DNA of 64,000 nucleotides from Pseudomonadota bacterium (GTDB lineage: Bacteria > Desulfobacterota > Syntrophobacteria > Syntrophobacterales > Syntrophobacteraceae). Positions 17,309 through 27,003 of the stretch are shown here, piece after piece. The stretch spans positions 35,493 to 99,492 of the forward strand of contig JAEZHY010000090.1 of the NCBI GenBank assembly GCA_023416335.1. The letters run 5' to 3'. The notes under the pieces were generated by a model. The model did not search any database and was not told where the DNA came from. It saw only the letters and a program-made list of their open reading frames with translations. Position 1 is the stretch's first letter, and every line of letters begins with the position of its first letter. Position numbers and translations under genes: made by a program.

Positions 17309-18871
17309 ATGAGTGATAATCTGGTTCCAAAAAAGGTGGTCGATTTCATAACCGGAAGCATTCCTCTCCGGAACGCAAACCGGTACGACGAATCGCCGGC
17401 ATGCCTGGACGAAGCTTTGGAGATTGCTCCGGACTGCCTTCCTGCACTCATCTACAAAGGAAACCTCCTCAGAGAAATGGCCCGTTTCGAAGAAGCCGCG
17501 ACATGCTTCGAAAGATCGATACGCTCCGCCCCGAACAAAGATGAACTAGGACGGTTGCTCATCAGTACTTTACAGGAGGCCCTGGACTATTATGACCGCA
17601 TATTGGCAACAAGTCCGGAGAACACGGAACTGCTGCTCAAGCGCGGAAATGTTCTCCTGCGACTCCGTCGATATGAAGAAGCGATCGTCAGCTATGATCA
17701 CTATCTGTCCGTGCACCCGGAAGACGCAGATGGCTGGAACAATCGCGGAAATGCTCTTTTGGAACTGGACCGGGTGCAGGAGGCATTGGAGAGTTACGAC
17801 CGCGCCCTGGAAATCCGTCCGCACGGAATCAACGAATTGTACAACCGGGGAAATACTCTCCAACAGCTCGGGCGATTTGAAGAAGCTCTCGTGAGCTATG
17901 ACCGGGTACTGGAGCAAAAGCCCGAGATGGCCGAGGCCGTAATGGAACAAAGTCGATGCAGGCTGGCAATGGGAGATTTCGCTTCCGGCTGGCTGCTTCA
18001 GGAGTCGCGATGGCAAACCGGCCAGTTGAAGGGCACCCATCTCGCATCCACCAAACCCTTGTGGCTGGGAGAGCGGAATATCGGCGGGAAAAGCATCCTG
18101 CTTTGGGCCGAGCAGGGGTTTGGGGACACAATTCAATTCCTGCGCTACGTGCCGCAGGTGGTGCAGCGGGCGGGACTTGTCTACCTTCGCGTGCCGGAGG
18201 CGTTGAGATCCCTGTGTGAGACACTGAGGTGCAGGGTACCGATTGTCACAGACAACGAAGCGATCCCACCGCACGATCTTCATTGCCCGCTGATGAGCCT
18301 GCCCATTCCGTTCGGCACCACTCTCAATTCGATCCCCGCCGATGTTCCGTACATCAATGCAGATCCAGCCCGGATAGCAAACTGGCAAGATCTGCTCGGT
18401 CCCCGCTCAAGACCCAGAGTCGGCCTGGTATGGGCGGGACGCCGAAACGGCAATCGGACCCGGGACATGCGTTTGGAATCCCTTCTGCCCCTTACACTTC
18501 TGAATGTAGATCTGATAAACCTTCAGAAGGAAATACCCAAAGAGGATAGGGGAGCACTGGCCGGCATGCCCGAGTTGCGCAGCTTGGGCATACTGCTCTC
18601 GGATTTTGCCGATACCGCCGCCTTGCTCGAAAATCTCGATCTCGTAATCAGCGTCGATACCGCCGTCGCACATCTTGCAGGAGCCCTCGGCATGCCTGTG
18701 TGGCTCATATTGCGACATTCCGGCGAGTGGCGCTGGCTAAGGGAGCGCGCGGACTCTCCATGGTATCCCTCTATGAGGATATTCCGACAAAAGGCGCCCG
18801 GCGACTGGACGGGAGTGGTTGGTGAAATAATGGAACAGCTTCGGAAATCGTTTGGACCGGCGCTAAAGTGA
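17309..18871 (+). CDS. TPR protein with C-terminal glycosyltransferase-like domain
   Basis: 520 residues from ATG 17309 (MSDNLVPKKV). At least five tetratricopeptide repeats fill the first 230 residues (pattern WNNRGNALLELDRVQEALES repeated with shifts). The second half (PLWLGERNIGGKSILLWAEQ, LVWAGRR, DFADTAALLENLDLVISVD, AHLAGALGMPVWLIL) matches the nucleotide-sugar-binding half of TPR-linked GT9/OGT-like proteins. Such proteins may glycosylate or bind other proteins; no substrate can be read from sequence. An in-frame start at 17138 would add 57 residues without coding character. Stands alone. Confidence 0.8.
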   Translation: MSDNLVPKKVVDFITGSIPLRNANRYDESPACLDEALEIAPDCLPALIYKGNLLREMARFEEAATCFERSIRSAPNKDELGRLLISTLQEALDYYDRILATSPENTELLLKRGNVLLRLRRYEEAIVSYDHYLSVHPEDADGWNNRGNALLELDRVQEALESYDRALEIRPHGINELYNRGNTLQQLGRFEEALVSYDRVLEQKPEMAEAVMEQSRCRLAMGDFASGWLLQESRWQTGQLKGTHLASTKPLWLGERNIGGKSILLWAEQGFGDTIQFLRYVPQVVQRAGLVYLRVPEALRSLCETLRCRVPIVTDNEAIPPHDLHCPLMSLPIPFGTTLNSIPADVPYINADPARIANWQDLLGPRSRPRVGLVWAGRRNGNRTRDMRLESLLPLTLLNVDLINLQKEIPKEDRGALAGMPELRSLGILLSDFADTAALLENLDLVISVDTAVAHLAGALGMPVWLILRHSGEWRWLRERADSPWYPSMRIFRQKAPGDWTGVVGEIMEQLRKSFGPALK

Positions 18872-19311
18872 AGAGGGAATTCTCCGAAGAGATAAACGGC
18901 GGAGGCGACTTAAGAGCCGGTGGCGCCACACCCCATTTGAGAGACCTGGTGCTCAAAAAGGGTGCATCTTTGTATGGCGTCTCCAATAGGAGGGTGGGGG
19001 AGCGAAGTGGGATACCGCTTCATCGTGCCCACTGCCTTGCACTCGGAACCAAACCATGGGTGACACGGGCAACGTGGTTTTGGTTGCCCGTGCCACAGGC
19101 AAGAGGGACGGTTATTCCAAGCACAGCCTCTTGTCCTCCGGACCCAGGCAACGATGAAACCTGTTGCCTGGGCCACCAGGCATACCATCGTTTCTTGTAG
19201 GCACATCGGAATGGCCGGGCGGTGGGCACCCGAAAAAATGGCTGCCCACCCTACCGATGTTGCCACACTTTCGAATCGAGGTTAGGCAATGCGGCCACCA
19301 TGCCGGGGACT
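18872..19311. other. Repeat-filled gap
   Basis: No coding character. Holds the third copy of the three-hairpin element and a following GTGGGCACCC/GGCTGCCCACC palindrome near 19222-19256. Confidence 0.6.
18985..19200 (+). repeat. Three-hairpin dispersed element, copy 3 (right part)
   Basis: Retains the GTGCCCAC segment and all three hairpins (CACGGGCAAC/GTTGCCCGTG, GCAAGAGG/CCTCTTGT, CCAGGCAAC/GTTGCCTGG) but lacks the CACGAAA-rich left part of copy 1. Confidence 0.75.
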
Positions 19312-20019
19312 TCACCAGACAAAAGGCATCAACCTGTAGCGCGTCCTTTTCGTATAGGCTTCATAGCCTTCCAATTCTTTTACCAGGAATCTTTCCTCGA
19401 ACTCGATGCGCACCATCAGCAACCCGCAGGGAACGATCGTGAGCAGGGCAGCCGCATAGGACCCAAGCCACAGGGCCATGCCGAGGAGAAAAAGTATCGT
19501 CCCCGAATACATGGGGTGCCTGACAATTCCATATACACCCGTATCGATGACGGTTTGCGCCCTCTCCTTTTGATCTTTGACGACGAGCACAGCGAAGCGG
19601 TTCTCTTTCAAAGCAAGCGAGATGATTCCCCAACCCGCAAGAAACAGAAACATGCCAATAAGCGCTACTCGCATGCCCGTCTCGCCAAGCAGATGATACC
19701 TGAAGACATCGAGAGGAATGAAAATGATTTCCGCCAGGAATGAGAGCAGGAAGATGGTTACCAGGACTTTGTCGGCAAAGGTCTGCCCTTTTTGAATGGG
19801 GAACTTATTGCGCTCTTCGAGCAACTCCCGGTTTCCAGGAACGATATAAGCAACCATCGCAATCGACGCGGCGGTCACCACTCCCAGAAATATCCAGGCC
19901 CGCCCCCACAACAGGGTACCCGCGGGAAAGAAGAGCATTCCCGCAAAAATAACAAACGAAATCACTGAACGGATAATCAGTCTTGTGTCGAACGTCTTGT
20001 TTGTCAATGCGGTGTTCAT
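19312..20019 (-). CDS. Isoprenylcysteine carboxyl methyltransferase (ICMT)-like membrane protein
   Basis: 235 residues with about five membrane helices. The C-terminal catalytic core has GVYGIVRHPMYSG and RIEFEERFL, the GxYxxxRHPxYxG and RxxxEExxL motifs of the ICMT/PEMT-like methyltransferase family, which use S-adenosylmethionine at the membrane. Bacterial substrates are mostly unknown. An AAGGAAG site precedes the ATG. A small gene lies 36 bp upstream on the same strand, so they may be co-transcribed. Confidence 0.82.
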   Translation of the reverse strand: MNTALTNKTFDTRLIIRSVISFVIFAGMLFFPAGTLLWGRAWIFLGVVTAASIAMVAYIVPGNRELLEERNKFPIQKGQTFADKVLVTIFLLSFLAEIIFIPLDVFRYHLLGETGMRVALIGMFLFLAGWGIISLALKENRFAVLVVKDQKERAQTVIDTGVYGIVRHPMYSGTILFLLGMALWLGSYAAALLTIVPCGLLMVRIEFEERFLVKELEGYEAYTKRTRYRLMPFVW

Positions 20020-20055
20020 TTCTTCCTTGAGCTTCTACCGGCAAAAAAATTCGGA

Positions 20056-20439
20056 TCAGGCCAGGTACTTGCTTCTGAGTCGGTCCACGAACTTTTCAAG
20101 ATCGTTCTTTTGGCCATCCTCGTAATCATCCGGGTATAAGAGTGCGGACATATAGAAGACGCTGGACAATTCCAATGCCTGAATAGCCCTCCTGGCAAAG
20201 TCCCTGGCTCCCGATTTGACTTCCGCCCTGGCGGCCTTGGGCATTCCGGCCAAAAACGGCTCGATGGTATCTGGAAGGTCTGCTAAAAGCATCGCCTTTT
20301 CCTGGAGCTTCTGACGGTATACTTCAGGCTCATCTCTGGAATAAAGAGCTTCGCGGGCTTCCATCTCAATTTTCCTGATGCTTTCGGCCACCCTCTCGAG
20401 AGCCGCAACAGCGTTGAACAGGTCCCCTTCGGCACTCAT
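20056..20439 (-). CDS. Hypothetical helical protein
   Basis: 127 residues, almost entirely helical and charged, one acidic patch (YPDDYEDGQKNDLEK) near the C-terminus. No signal, membrane span or cysteine. I do not recognise a family. A GGAGG-type site precedes the ATG. It lies 36 bp upstream of the ICMT-like gene on the same strand. Confidence 0.6.
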   Translation of the reverse strand: MSAEGDLFNAVAALERVAESIRKIEMEAREALYSRDEPEVYRQKLQEKAMLLADLPDTIEPFLAGMPKAARAEVKSGARDFARRAIQALELSSVFYMSALLYPDDYEDGQKNDLEKFVDRLRSKYLA

Positions 20440-20567
20440 AAAATCTCACCTCCGTGAATATCTGATTTCCGTTTTACTGTAATTTTACCACAGTCGGATT
20501 CGATCGGGCCATAGATCTACAAAGCACCGAAGCGGCCACCCGCATTCATTGGATTCAATTGATTTTA

Positions 20568-20771
20568 GTTGGGGCTGACGGATTTGGTGAATCGTATCCT
20601 GCCTTTGGGATCGTTTGACGGCACGGTACGCCTGCTCTTGAGACGCGTATCGTGGTCTATGCAGCTTTCGAGTTCGTCAGCATCTACAAAATTGAGATTC
20701 TTGAGGTTGTCGGCGGGGCAGAGGTGCCTGTATCCCAAATTATCCCAAACCAAGGCACCCGTATCCATGTA
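20568..20771 (-). CDS. Small hypothetical protein
   Basis: 66 residues if it starts at the ATG at 20766-20768, which has GGGGGA nine bases upstream (MDTGALVWDNLG); in-frame ATGs further out would extend it to 20804. Third positions are C/G rich in a coding-like way. No family recognised, two cysteines, no hydrophobic segment. It could be a chance frame; the plus-strand frame over the same bases looks worse. Confidence 0.4.
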
Positions 20772-20932
20772 TGCCATTCCCCCTTGCATCCTGCGACTCT
20801 TCAAATTCAGTAATCACTTTGTCGATCGGCAGCAAACAATCCGTTTCACGGGAGAATCTTCAGGCTCGTCCTGTCTCGTTCGCTATCCTTGACCCCGAAA
20901 AATTGCTATAAGGGCCGAACAGGCTCGAAGAA

Positions 20933-21478
20933 ATGCAAATACAAAACTTACCGATCAAAATGGCGATGGCTATGAAACTGAAGATTTTTTCCATGGGTGG
21001 CACGATCGACAAGATCTACTTCGATGACTTGAGCAACTACGAAGTGGGCGATCCACAAGTTATTGAAATCCTGAAGGAAGCCAACGTGGATTTCGAGTAC
21101 GAACTCCAGGAGGTCGTGCGAAAAGACAGCATCTATATGACAGACGAGGATCGGCAACTCCTACGGCGACTCATACAGGCCGATCCCAACCGGCTGATTC
21201 TGATAACGCACGGCACGGACAGCATGGTGGATACGGCGGCGCATCTCACGGATCTCGGCGATAAAGTAATCGTACTCACGGGAGCGCTGACCCCGGCAAG
21301 GTTCCGGAGAACCGATGCGGCATTCAACGTCGGCTGCGCCGTAGGCGCCATTCAGGCTTTAAAGCCCGGAGTATACATAGCCATGAGCGGACGCATTTTT
21401 CCGGCGGGGACGGTACGCAAGAACCGCGCGAAGGGATGTTTCGAAGAGCTTTGCGGGGAAGGGACCCGCCATCCCTGA
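20933..21478 (+). CDS. Short asparaginase-domain protein
   Basis: 181 residues, matching only the N-terminal domain of asparaginase I/II. The two threonine active-site motifs are present (SMGGTIDK, and ITHGTDSMVDTA). Single-domain proteins of about 165 residues with this start are a known family, so this is probably complete and not truncated; activity is uncertain because the C-terminal domain is absent. The start could be 20933 or an internal ATG at 20972 (MKLKIFSMGG), where homologues I recall begin. The alpha/beta hydrolase gene follows 65 bp later. Confidence 0.8.
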   Translation: MQIQNLPIKMAMAMKLKIFSMGGTIDKIYFDDLSNYEVGDPQVIEILKEANVDFEYELQEVVRKDSIYMTDEDRQLLRRLIQADPNRLILITHGTDSMVDTAAHLTDLGDKVIVLTGALTPARFRRTDAAFNVGCAVGAIQALKPGVYIAMSGRIFPAGTVRKNRAKGCFEELCGEGTRHP

Positions 21479-21543
21479 CTTGACCATGCAGACAACTGTT
21501 CAAAGCCCGGGTGCTTGTTGCTTCCGAATAGGAGCCTTAAACC

Positions 21544-22437
21544 ATGGAAAATGTACGGGAAGGTTTCATCGAGGTCCAGGGTGGGAAAGTATGGTACCGG
21601 ATGGCGGGGATTGGCGGGAAGAGAGTTCCCCTCCTCGTTCTGCACGGAGGCCCCGGAGCACCGCACGACTATCTCGAACCGCTGGAATCGCTCGCAGATG
21701 AAAGACCCGTCGTCTTTTACGATCAGCTCGGTTGCGGCAACTCGGATAAACCCGACGATCCGTCCCTCTGGACGATCACCCGCCATGTGGAAGAAATCGA
21801 ATGCGTTCGGAAGGCTCTGGCATTGGAACGGGTCCACATTCTCGGTCAGTCCTGGGGCAGCATGCTTGCAGTGGACTACATCCTCACAAAAAAGCCTGCG
21901 GGCGTCGTTGGCCTGGTGTTTTCCGGCCCATGCCTCAGTGCTTCGCGATTCGTTGCCGGCCAGAGGGCAAACCTTTCGCGAATGCCCGAAGAGACTCAAA
22001 AAACGATAATCGAGAAGGAAGCCTCGGGAGAATTCGATTCTCCGGAATACCAGGAAGCCATGATGTCCTATTACAGGCTCCATGTCTGCCGCCTCTCTCC
22101 CTGGCCCGATTGCCTCAACCGGACCTTCGAAAAGTTCGGACAGACCGTCTACCGGTATATGTGGGGCCCCAGCGAATTCACCGTGACGGGCACTCTCAAG
22201 GATTACGAACGCGCAGATCGACTTAAGGAAATCACCTTACCAACTCTTTATACGTGCGGCCGCTTCGATGAAGCGACGCCCGAAGCGACGGCTTACTACA
22301 GCAGCATGCACCCGGGATCGGAGATAGTCGTCTTTGAAGACGCCTCCCATAGTCACCACCTGGAGAGGCCGAAGGAGTACATCGCAACCGTTCGTGACTT
22401 TCTTCATCGCGTGGAGAGCGAGTCCAAAAGTAACTGA
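21544..22437 (+). CDS. Proline iminopeptidase (alpha/beta hydrolase, S33)
   Basis: 297 residues. Oxyanion motif LHGGPGAPHDY, DQLGCGNSD, nucleophile serine in GQSWGSML, and a His near the C-terminus in DASHSHHLE match the proline iminopeptidase family. The enzyme releases N-terminal proline from peptides in the cytosol. It follows the asparaginase-domain gene on the same strand and may share its transcript, suggesting peptide or amino-acid catabolism. Substrate preference cannot be read. Confidence 0.88.
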   Translation: MENVREGFIEVQGGKVWYRMAGIGGKRVPLLVLHGGPGAPHDYLEPLESLADERPVVFYDQLGCGNSDKPDDPSLWTITRHVEEIECVRKALALERVHILGQSWGSMLAVDYILTKKPAGVVGLVFSGPCLSASRFVAGQRANLSRMPEETQKTIIEKEASGEFDSPEYQEAMMSYYRLHVCRLSPWPDCLNRTFEKFGQTVYRYMWGPSEFTVTGTLKDYERADRLKEITLPTLYTCGRFDEATPEATAYYSSMHPGSEIVVFEDASHSHHLERPKEYIATVRDFLHRVESESKSN

Positions 22438-22682
22438 TCGGACCTCGCTCTCTTTGGAATTTCTTCGACAAGGTTCCCAATCCGCCCGCCGGGAGCCGGC
22501 GGTTTGATGCCAATGCCATTCTTTTTCTCCTGCCGATCTATAAAGGTCTACCAGGCGCGATTTCGCATTAGATTTGCTTCTCTTTTTCCCGCGTGCTAAG
22601 CTTATTTTACAATTTTCTTTTCCGGTGCGTTTATTTCAGCAACCCCGACCTGCCTGCAGAATAATCCAATAGAGGACAAGCC

Positions 22683-23918
22683 ATGAGACACGTTGTCATC
22701 GGCAACGGCATTTCCGGGATATCCGCGATCGAGGCCATTCGCAGCATCGACCGGGATTCATCCATCACCCTCATTGCCGGGGAGACATTCCCGCCCTACA
22801 GCCGCCCCATGATCAGCATGGTGCTCGAAGGAGCGGTCAGGTCCGATCGCCTGCCCATTCGTTCCGAAGCGTTCTACCAGTCCCATGGCGTAGAAGCCAA
22901 AATCGGAGAATGGGTGACCGGAATCGACACGGAAAACCGTCTGGTCAAAACAGACCGCGGCAACAGCTTTCCTTACGACAGGCTGCTCATCGCGACAGGA
23001 GCGAATCCACGCCCTTTGAAAGCACAGGGAACCGACCTTCCGAATATTTTTTTCATGCGTACCCGGGACCACGTTCAGGGAATGATCGACGCCATGGATG
23101 CGGGCGCGCGAAGCGCTCTGGTACTTGGGGGAGGCCTCGTCGGGCTGAAAGCGACATACGGCCTTCTGCGCAGGGGGATCAAGGTAAAGCTCCTGATTCG
23201 CTCAGGTTACCCTCTTTCCATGCAGGTGGACGAATACGCCGGGAAAATTCTGCTTGGAGAACTTACGTCACGGGGGCTCGAAGTGCAGGTGGGAGCAGAA
23301 CCCGCGGCATTCGAAGGAAACGGCAGGGTTAGGGAAGCCGTTCTGACCGACGGCACGAGGCATCGGTGCGACATCGCGGTAATCGGCAAAGGAGTGAATC
23401 CCGCAGTCTCTTTCCTTCCGAAGGATAAGATCGAGGTGGACCTCGGCATAGTCGTGGACGACCATCTCCAAACGGGCATGCCGGGAGTTTTCGCGGCGGG
23501 TGACGTAGCCGAGCATTTCGATATAGTGAGAAAGACCCGCTGGGTAAATGCAATCTGGCCCGTTGCGGTCGAACAGGGACGCATCGCCGGGTTGAACATG
23601 GCCGGCAGGAAAGTGACCTACTCCGGCAGCCTCAGCCGTAACGTGGTCCGGATCTTCGGAACGGACATCCTCACAGCGGGAATCGTCAATCCGCCCGCGG
23701 ACGGTGCTTTCGAAAGCATATCGCGGCACGATGCGCGTTCCAAAACATACCGCAAGCTGGTATTCCGCGAGGACAAGCTTGTCGGACTCGTCATGCTGAA
23801 TCGCGTGGAGCAGGGAGGCGTACTCATGTCGCTTATCCATCATGAGGTCCCCATCCGGATTCCACGGGAGAAATTATTGAGTCATTCGTTCAACTATTCG
23901 CAGCTTCTGATGAAGTAA
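22683..23918 (+). CDS. FAD/NAD(P)-dependent oxidoreductase of the CODH cluster (FNOR)
   Basis: 411 residues. FAD-binding GNGISG at residues 7-12, NAD-binding LGGGLVGLKAT, and FAAGDVAE in the second FAD half match the nitrite-reductase/rubredoxin-reductase-type flavoproteins. The gene leads a three-gene cluster, 41 bp before cooF and then cooS. FNOR-CooF-CooS sets are known in several anaerobes and pass electrons from CO to NAD(P)H; the acceptor here is inferred from that arrangement. The first 100 residues also resemble the FAD half of glutathione-reductase-like enzymes. Confidence 0.88.
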   Translation: MRHVVIGNGISGISAIEAIRSIDRDSSITLIAGETFPPYSRPMISMVLEGAVRSDRLPIRSEAFYQSHGVEAKIGEWVTGIDTENRLVKTDRGNSFPYDRLLIATGANPRPLKAQGTDLPNIFFMRTRDHVQGMIDAMDAGARSALVLGGGLVGLKATYGLLRRGIKVKLLIRSGYPLSMQVDEYAGKILLGELTSRGLEVQVGAEPAAFEGNGRVREAVLTDGTRHRCDIAVIGKGVNPAVSFLPKDKIEVDLGIVVDDHLQTGMPGVFAAGDVAEHFDIVRKTRWVNAIWPVAVEQGRIAGLNMAGRKVTYSGSLSRNVVRIFGTDILTAGIVNPPADGAFESISRHDARSKTYRKLVFREDKLVGLVMLNRVEQGGVLMSLIHHEVPIRIPREKLLSHSFNYSQLLMK

Positions 23919-23959
23919 AAAGGTTCCGTCTTGCTTCAAAAAGCAAAGGAGATCTTTCC

Positions 23960-24559
23960 ATGAAGGAAGTCGTTGTCCATCCGGAAAAGTGCGTGGGCTG
24001 CATGCAATGCACGCTCGCCTGCGCAACGGCACATTCAAAAACAAAAAGCCTGTTTGCGGCCACCATGGAAGAACCTCGGCCCCACGCCCGGATTCACGTT
24101 GGAGCAGGGATCTACGGAGAAGGTTTTCCAAACAGGTGCCGCCACTGCGACCCCGCTCCCTGTATTCAGGGCTGCCTCCCGGGCGCAATCTACAGGCACC
24201 AGGGTTCGGTGCTGATCGATCCGGACCGGTGCATCAACTGCGCCTCATGCGCGATGGCCTGCCCCTTCGGAGTGATCCGGTTCCACCAGGATGCCCTGGC
24301 CCTGCCCGGCAAAACCGTTGCCGTCAAGTGCGACAATTGCATGGAAAGACAGGCGAAAGGGATCGTACCCGCATGTGTCCAGTCGTGCCTGACCGGGGCC
24401 CTGACGTTCGAGGAATCCAACGAGTCCCTCCGAAAGAGAACGAGAGAAGTTGCCAGGAGGATGTCTCCCGGGCCGGAGGAACGGATCGCGGAAGGATCTC
24501 CGGGGTTCGCGCTGCTGAACGCTTTCAAGCGCCGACAGACCGAAATGAACGAGCAATAA
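23960..24559 (+). CDS. cooF: CooF-like 4x[4Fe-4S] ferredoxin
   Basis: 199 residues, four Cys clusters: CVGCMQCTLAC, CRHCDPAPCIQGC, CINCASCAMACP and CDNCMERQ...CVQSC. This is the CooF/HycB/DmsB-type electron-transfer layout. It would carry electrons from the CODH D-cluster to the flavoprotein. AAGGAG precedes the ATG. Intervals of 41 bp before and 79 bp after place it in the cluster. Confidence 0.92.
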   Translation: MKEVVVHPEKCVGCMQCTLACATAHSKTKSLFAATMEEPRPHARIHVGAGIYGEGFPNRCRHCDPAPCIQGCLPGAIYRHQGSVLIDPDRCINCASCAMACPFGVIRFHQDALALPGKTVAVKCDNCMERQAKGIVPACVQSCLTGALTFEESNESLRKRTREVARRMSPGPEERIAEGSPGFALLNAFKRRQTEMNEQ

Positions 24560-24638
24560 CGATCCGGGATCGGCCGAAGCTGTCGCCGATGCGGATCACT
24601 CAATAATCGAACAAATGCCCAGCAGGGGAGGCTTGAAT

Positions 24639-26516
24639 ATGAGCACTTCGGGAAAATACGACAGGCTGACAACGGTTGAAGATGCGAAACTGCTGCTCGC
24701 CAAGGCGGAAAAAGACGGGATCGAAACCGCCTGGGACAGGCATGAAGCCCAGATGCCTCAATGCGGCTTTTGTGAAATGGGACTGAGCTGCCGGATCTGC
24801 TCAATGGGTCCGTGCCGGGTGGATCCCTTCGGTGAAGGACCTCAGAAAGGCGTCTGCGGGGCGGATGCTGACATCATAGTTTCCCGGAATCTCGTGAGGA
24901 TGATCGCCGCGGGATCGGCTTCCCACTCCGACCACGGGCGGGACCTGATAGAAGTGCTCGCAAAGGTCGCGGAAGGCAAGGCGCCCGGCTATTCCATCCG
25001 GGATGAAGGCAAGCTGAAGAGCCTCGCCGCCGAATACGGAGTGGCGGTCGAAGGCAGGACTACCGAGCAGATCGCGAAAGACCTCGCTTATGCGATGGAG
25101 GAAGACTACGGTACCCGGCGCCGGGGACTGACGCTCCTCGACCGCGTTCCGGCACAGCGCAGGGAACTCTGGAACAAACTTGGCATCACCCCGCGGGGAA
25201 TCGACCGGGAAACATCGGAAGCCCTGCACCGCACACATATGGGCGTCGATAACGATTGGGTCAGCCTACTACTGCATGGAATGCGCAACGCCCTTTCGGA
25301 CGGATGGGGTGGCTCACTCATAGCATCCGAAATTTCCGACATCCTTTTCGGGACCCCGAAACCGGCTCCCAGCCGCGTGAATCTGGGTGTCCTCAAAGAG
25401 GACCAGGTCAACATTCTCGTCCACGGACACAATCCGATCGTTTCCGAAAGCGTCCTAACGGCATGCACCGATCCGGAACTCGTCGAATTTGCCAAGAACC
25501 GGGGAGCAAAGGGCATCAACCTGGCGGGACTCTGCTGCACCGGGAACGAACTCCTCGCGCGCCACGGCGTTCCGATGGCCGGCAACCACCTCATGACGGA
25601 ACTCGCCCTTGCAACAGGCGCCGTGGACATGATGGTGGTGGATTACCAGTGCATCATGCCCGCAGTGAGCACGGTCGCAAAGTGCTACCACACAAAGATG
25701 GTCTCCACCAGCGACAAAGCCAAATTCCCCGGAATGACTCACAGGGAATTCCACCCGGAGAATGCGTTCGAGACCTCCAGGGCACTTGTCAGGGAAGCCG
25801 TGGAGAACTTTGCAAACCGCATTCCCGACAAGGTCTATCTGCCTGTAAAGCCGGTCGATTTCGTGACGGGCTTTTCGGTCGAGTCGGTCCTGGGGGCCCT
25901 GGGCGGAAAGCTCGATCCCCTGATCGAGGCGATTAAGGCAGGCAAGATCCGCGGTGCCGCGGGGATCGTCGGCTGCAACAACCCCAAGATCAAACAGGAC
26001 CACGGACACGCCGTAATGGCGCGCAAGCTGATCGAAAACGACATCCTGGTTGTCGATACCGGATGCGCCGCCGTGGCGAATGCAAAGGCTGGCCTGGAAA
26101 GTGCGGATGCAATCCGGTTCGCCGGTCCGGGTCTTCGCGAAATCTGCGGTGCTTTGGGCATTCCGCCGGTTCTTCACTTCGGAAGCTGTGTCGATAATGC
26201 CCGTATCCTGGTGCTCGCAGCAGCACTTGCCAATACGCTCGGAGTCGATATCAGCGATCTGCCCCTGGCCGGGGCCGCGCCTGAATGGTATTCGGAGAAA
26301 GCAGTGGCAATCGGCGTCTATTTCGTTGCTTCCGGCGTTTTCACAGTCCTCGGCCCCACGCCTCCCGTCACGGGGAGCATGAATGTGGTGAAACTCCTCA
26401 CCCAGGGATTGAACGACGTCGTAGGCGCAACCTTCGCGGTGGAACCCGACCCGGAGAAGGCAGCGGCACTGATGCAGAACCATATCGAGGCCAAACGCAA
26501 AGCTATGGGGCTGTAG
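24639..26516 (+). CDS. cooS: Carbon monoxide dehydrogenase catalytic subunit CooS
   Basis: 625 residues from ATG 24639 (GGGGAGG upstream). The D/B-cluster cysteines are in CGFCEMGLSCRICSMGPCR. C-cluster ligands are visible as HGHNP, LCCTGNE, DYQCIMP, GCNNPK, DTGCAAVA and GSCVDN, all conserved. It oxidises CO to CO2 with a [NiFe4S4-5] cluster, or the reverse. An in-frame ATG at 24615 is less likely. No cooC nickel-insertion gene is found within the window, so insertion must use a distant gene. Confidence 0.97.
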   Translation: MSTSGKYDRLTTVEDAKLLLAKAEKDGIETAWDRHEAQMPQCGFCEMGLSCRICSMGPCRVDPFGEGPQKGVCGADADIIVSRNLVRMIAAGSASHSDHGRDLIEVLAKVAEGKAPGYSIRDEGKLKSLAAEYGVAVEGRTTEQIAKDLAYAMEEDYGTRRRGLTLLDRVPAQRRELWNKLGITPRGIDRETSEALHRTHMGVDNDWVSLLLHGMRNALSDGWGGSLIASEISDILFGTPKPAPSRVNLGVLKEDQVNILVHGHNPIVSESVLTACTDPELVEFAKNRGAKGINLAGLCCTGNELLARHGVPMAGNHLMTELALATGAVDMMVVDYQCIMPAVSTVAKCYHTKMVSTSDKAKFPGMTHREFHPENAFETSRALVREAVENFANRIPDKVYLPVKPVDFVTGFSVESVLGALGGKLDPLIEAIKAGKIRGAAGIVGCNNPKIKQDHGHAVMARKLIENDILVVDTGCAAVANAKAGLESADAIRFAGPGLREICGALGIPPVLHFGSCVDNARILVLAAALANTLGVDISDLPLAGAAPEWYSEKAVAIGVYFVASGVFTVLGPTPPVTGSMNVVKLLTQGLNDVVGATFAVEPDPEKAAALMQNHIEAKRKAMGL

Positions 26517-27003
26517 TCGATGCATTCGCGCTTTCGGGAAACCGAACCACACGTAGAGATGCTTTGCTACCAGTCGAGAAACTCAACTGCGTGACCGACA
26601 TGCCGAGGCAAAGTTACGGGGTAAAAAAGTTATTTGGTAAAAGAAGACGTTAGTGCACGGTCTCCCGACCGTGCACTCCGAACTAGGAGAACGGCAGCGG
26701 TGTAGGGTGGGTACCCTGCGTTTTGGGTGCCCACCGTCCGGCAATCCCGATGAGCCCTGATCCGAGGGGGCGGATGGTGGGCGCGGTGAAGCTTTGTGCC
26801 CACCCTACGTCGCTTACCGTCCACTCAATTGAAATTTCATAAGAGGGTTTTTAAAAATCTTGAATGCACGATTAATCCGTCCTGGAAGCCCGGTTTCCAC
26901 CGGAATGGCGACTCCGGGATCTGCAAGTCAGCCGAGGCTGCCGCGAGTGATCTTTGGGCAGCGGCCCCCTTCAGCCTTGGAACCCGCCTCAAAGCCGATT
27001 GTA
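26517..27003. other. Repeat-filled gap
   Basis: No gene. Palindromes TGCACGGTCTCCCGACCGTGCA (20-bp-class arms, about 26653-26674), GTGGGTACCC.../GGGTGCCCACC (26707-26736) and GTGGGCGCGG.../TGTGCCCACC (26779-26803), then a GATTAATCCG...CCACCGGAATGGCG fragment at about 26866-26908. Confidence 0.6.

Noticed and set aside
20933..21478. Truncated asparaginase pseudogene
   Set aside because: Single-domain asparaginase-like proteins of this size form a known family with intact N-terminal active-site motifs.
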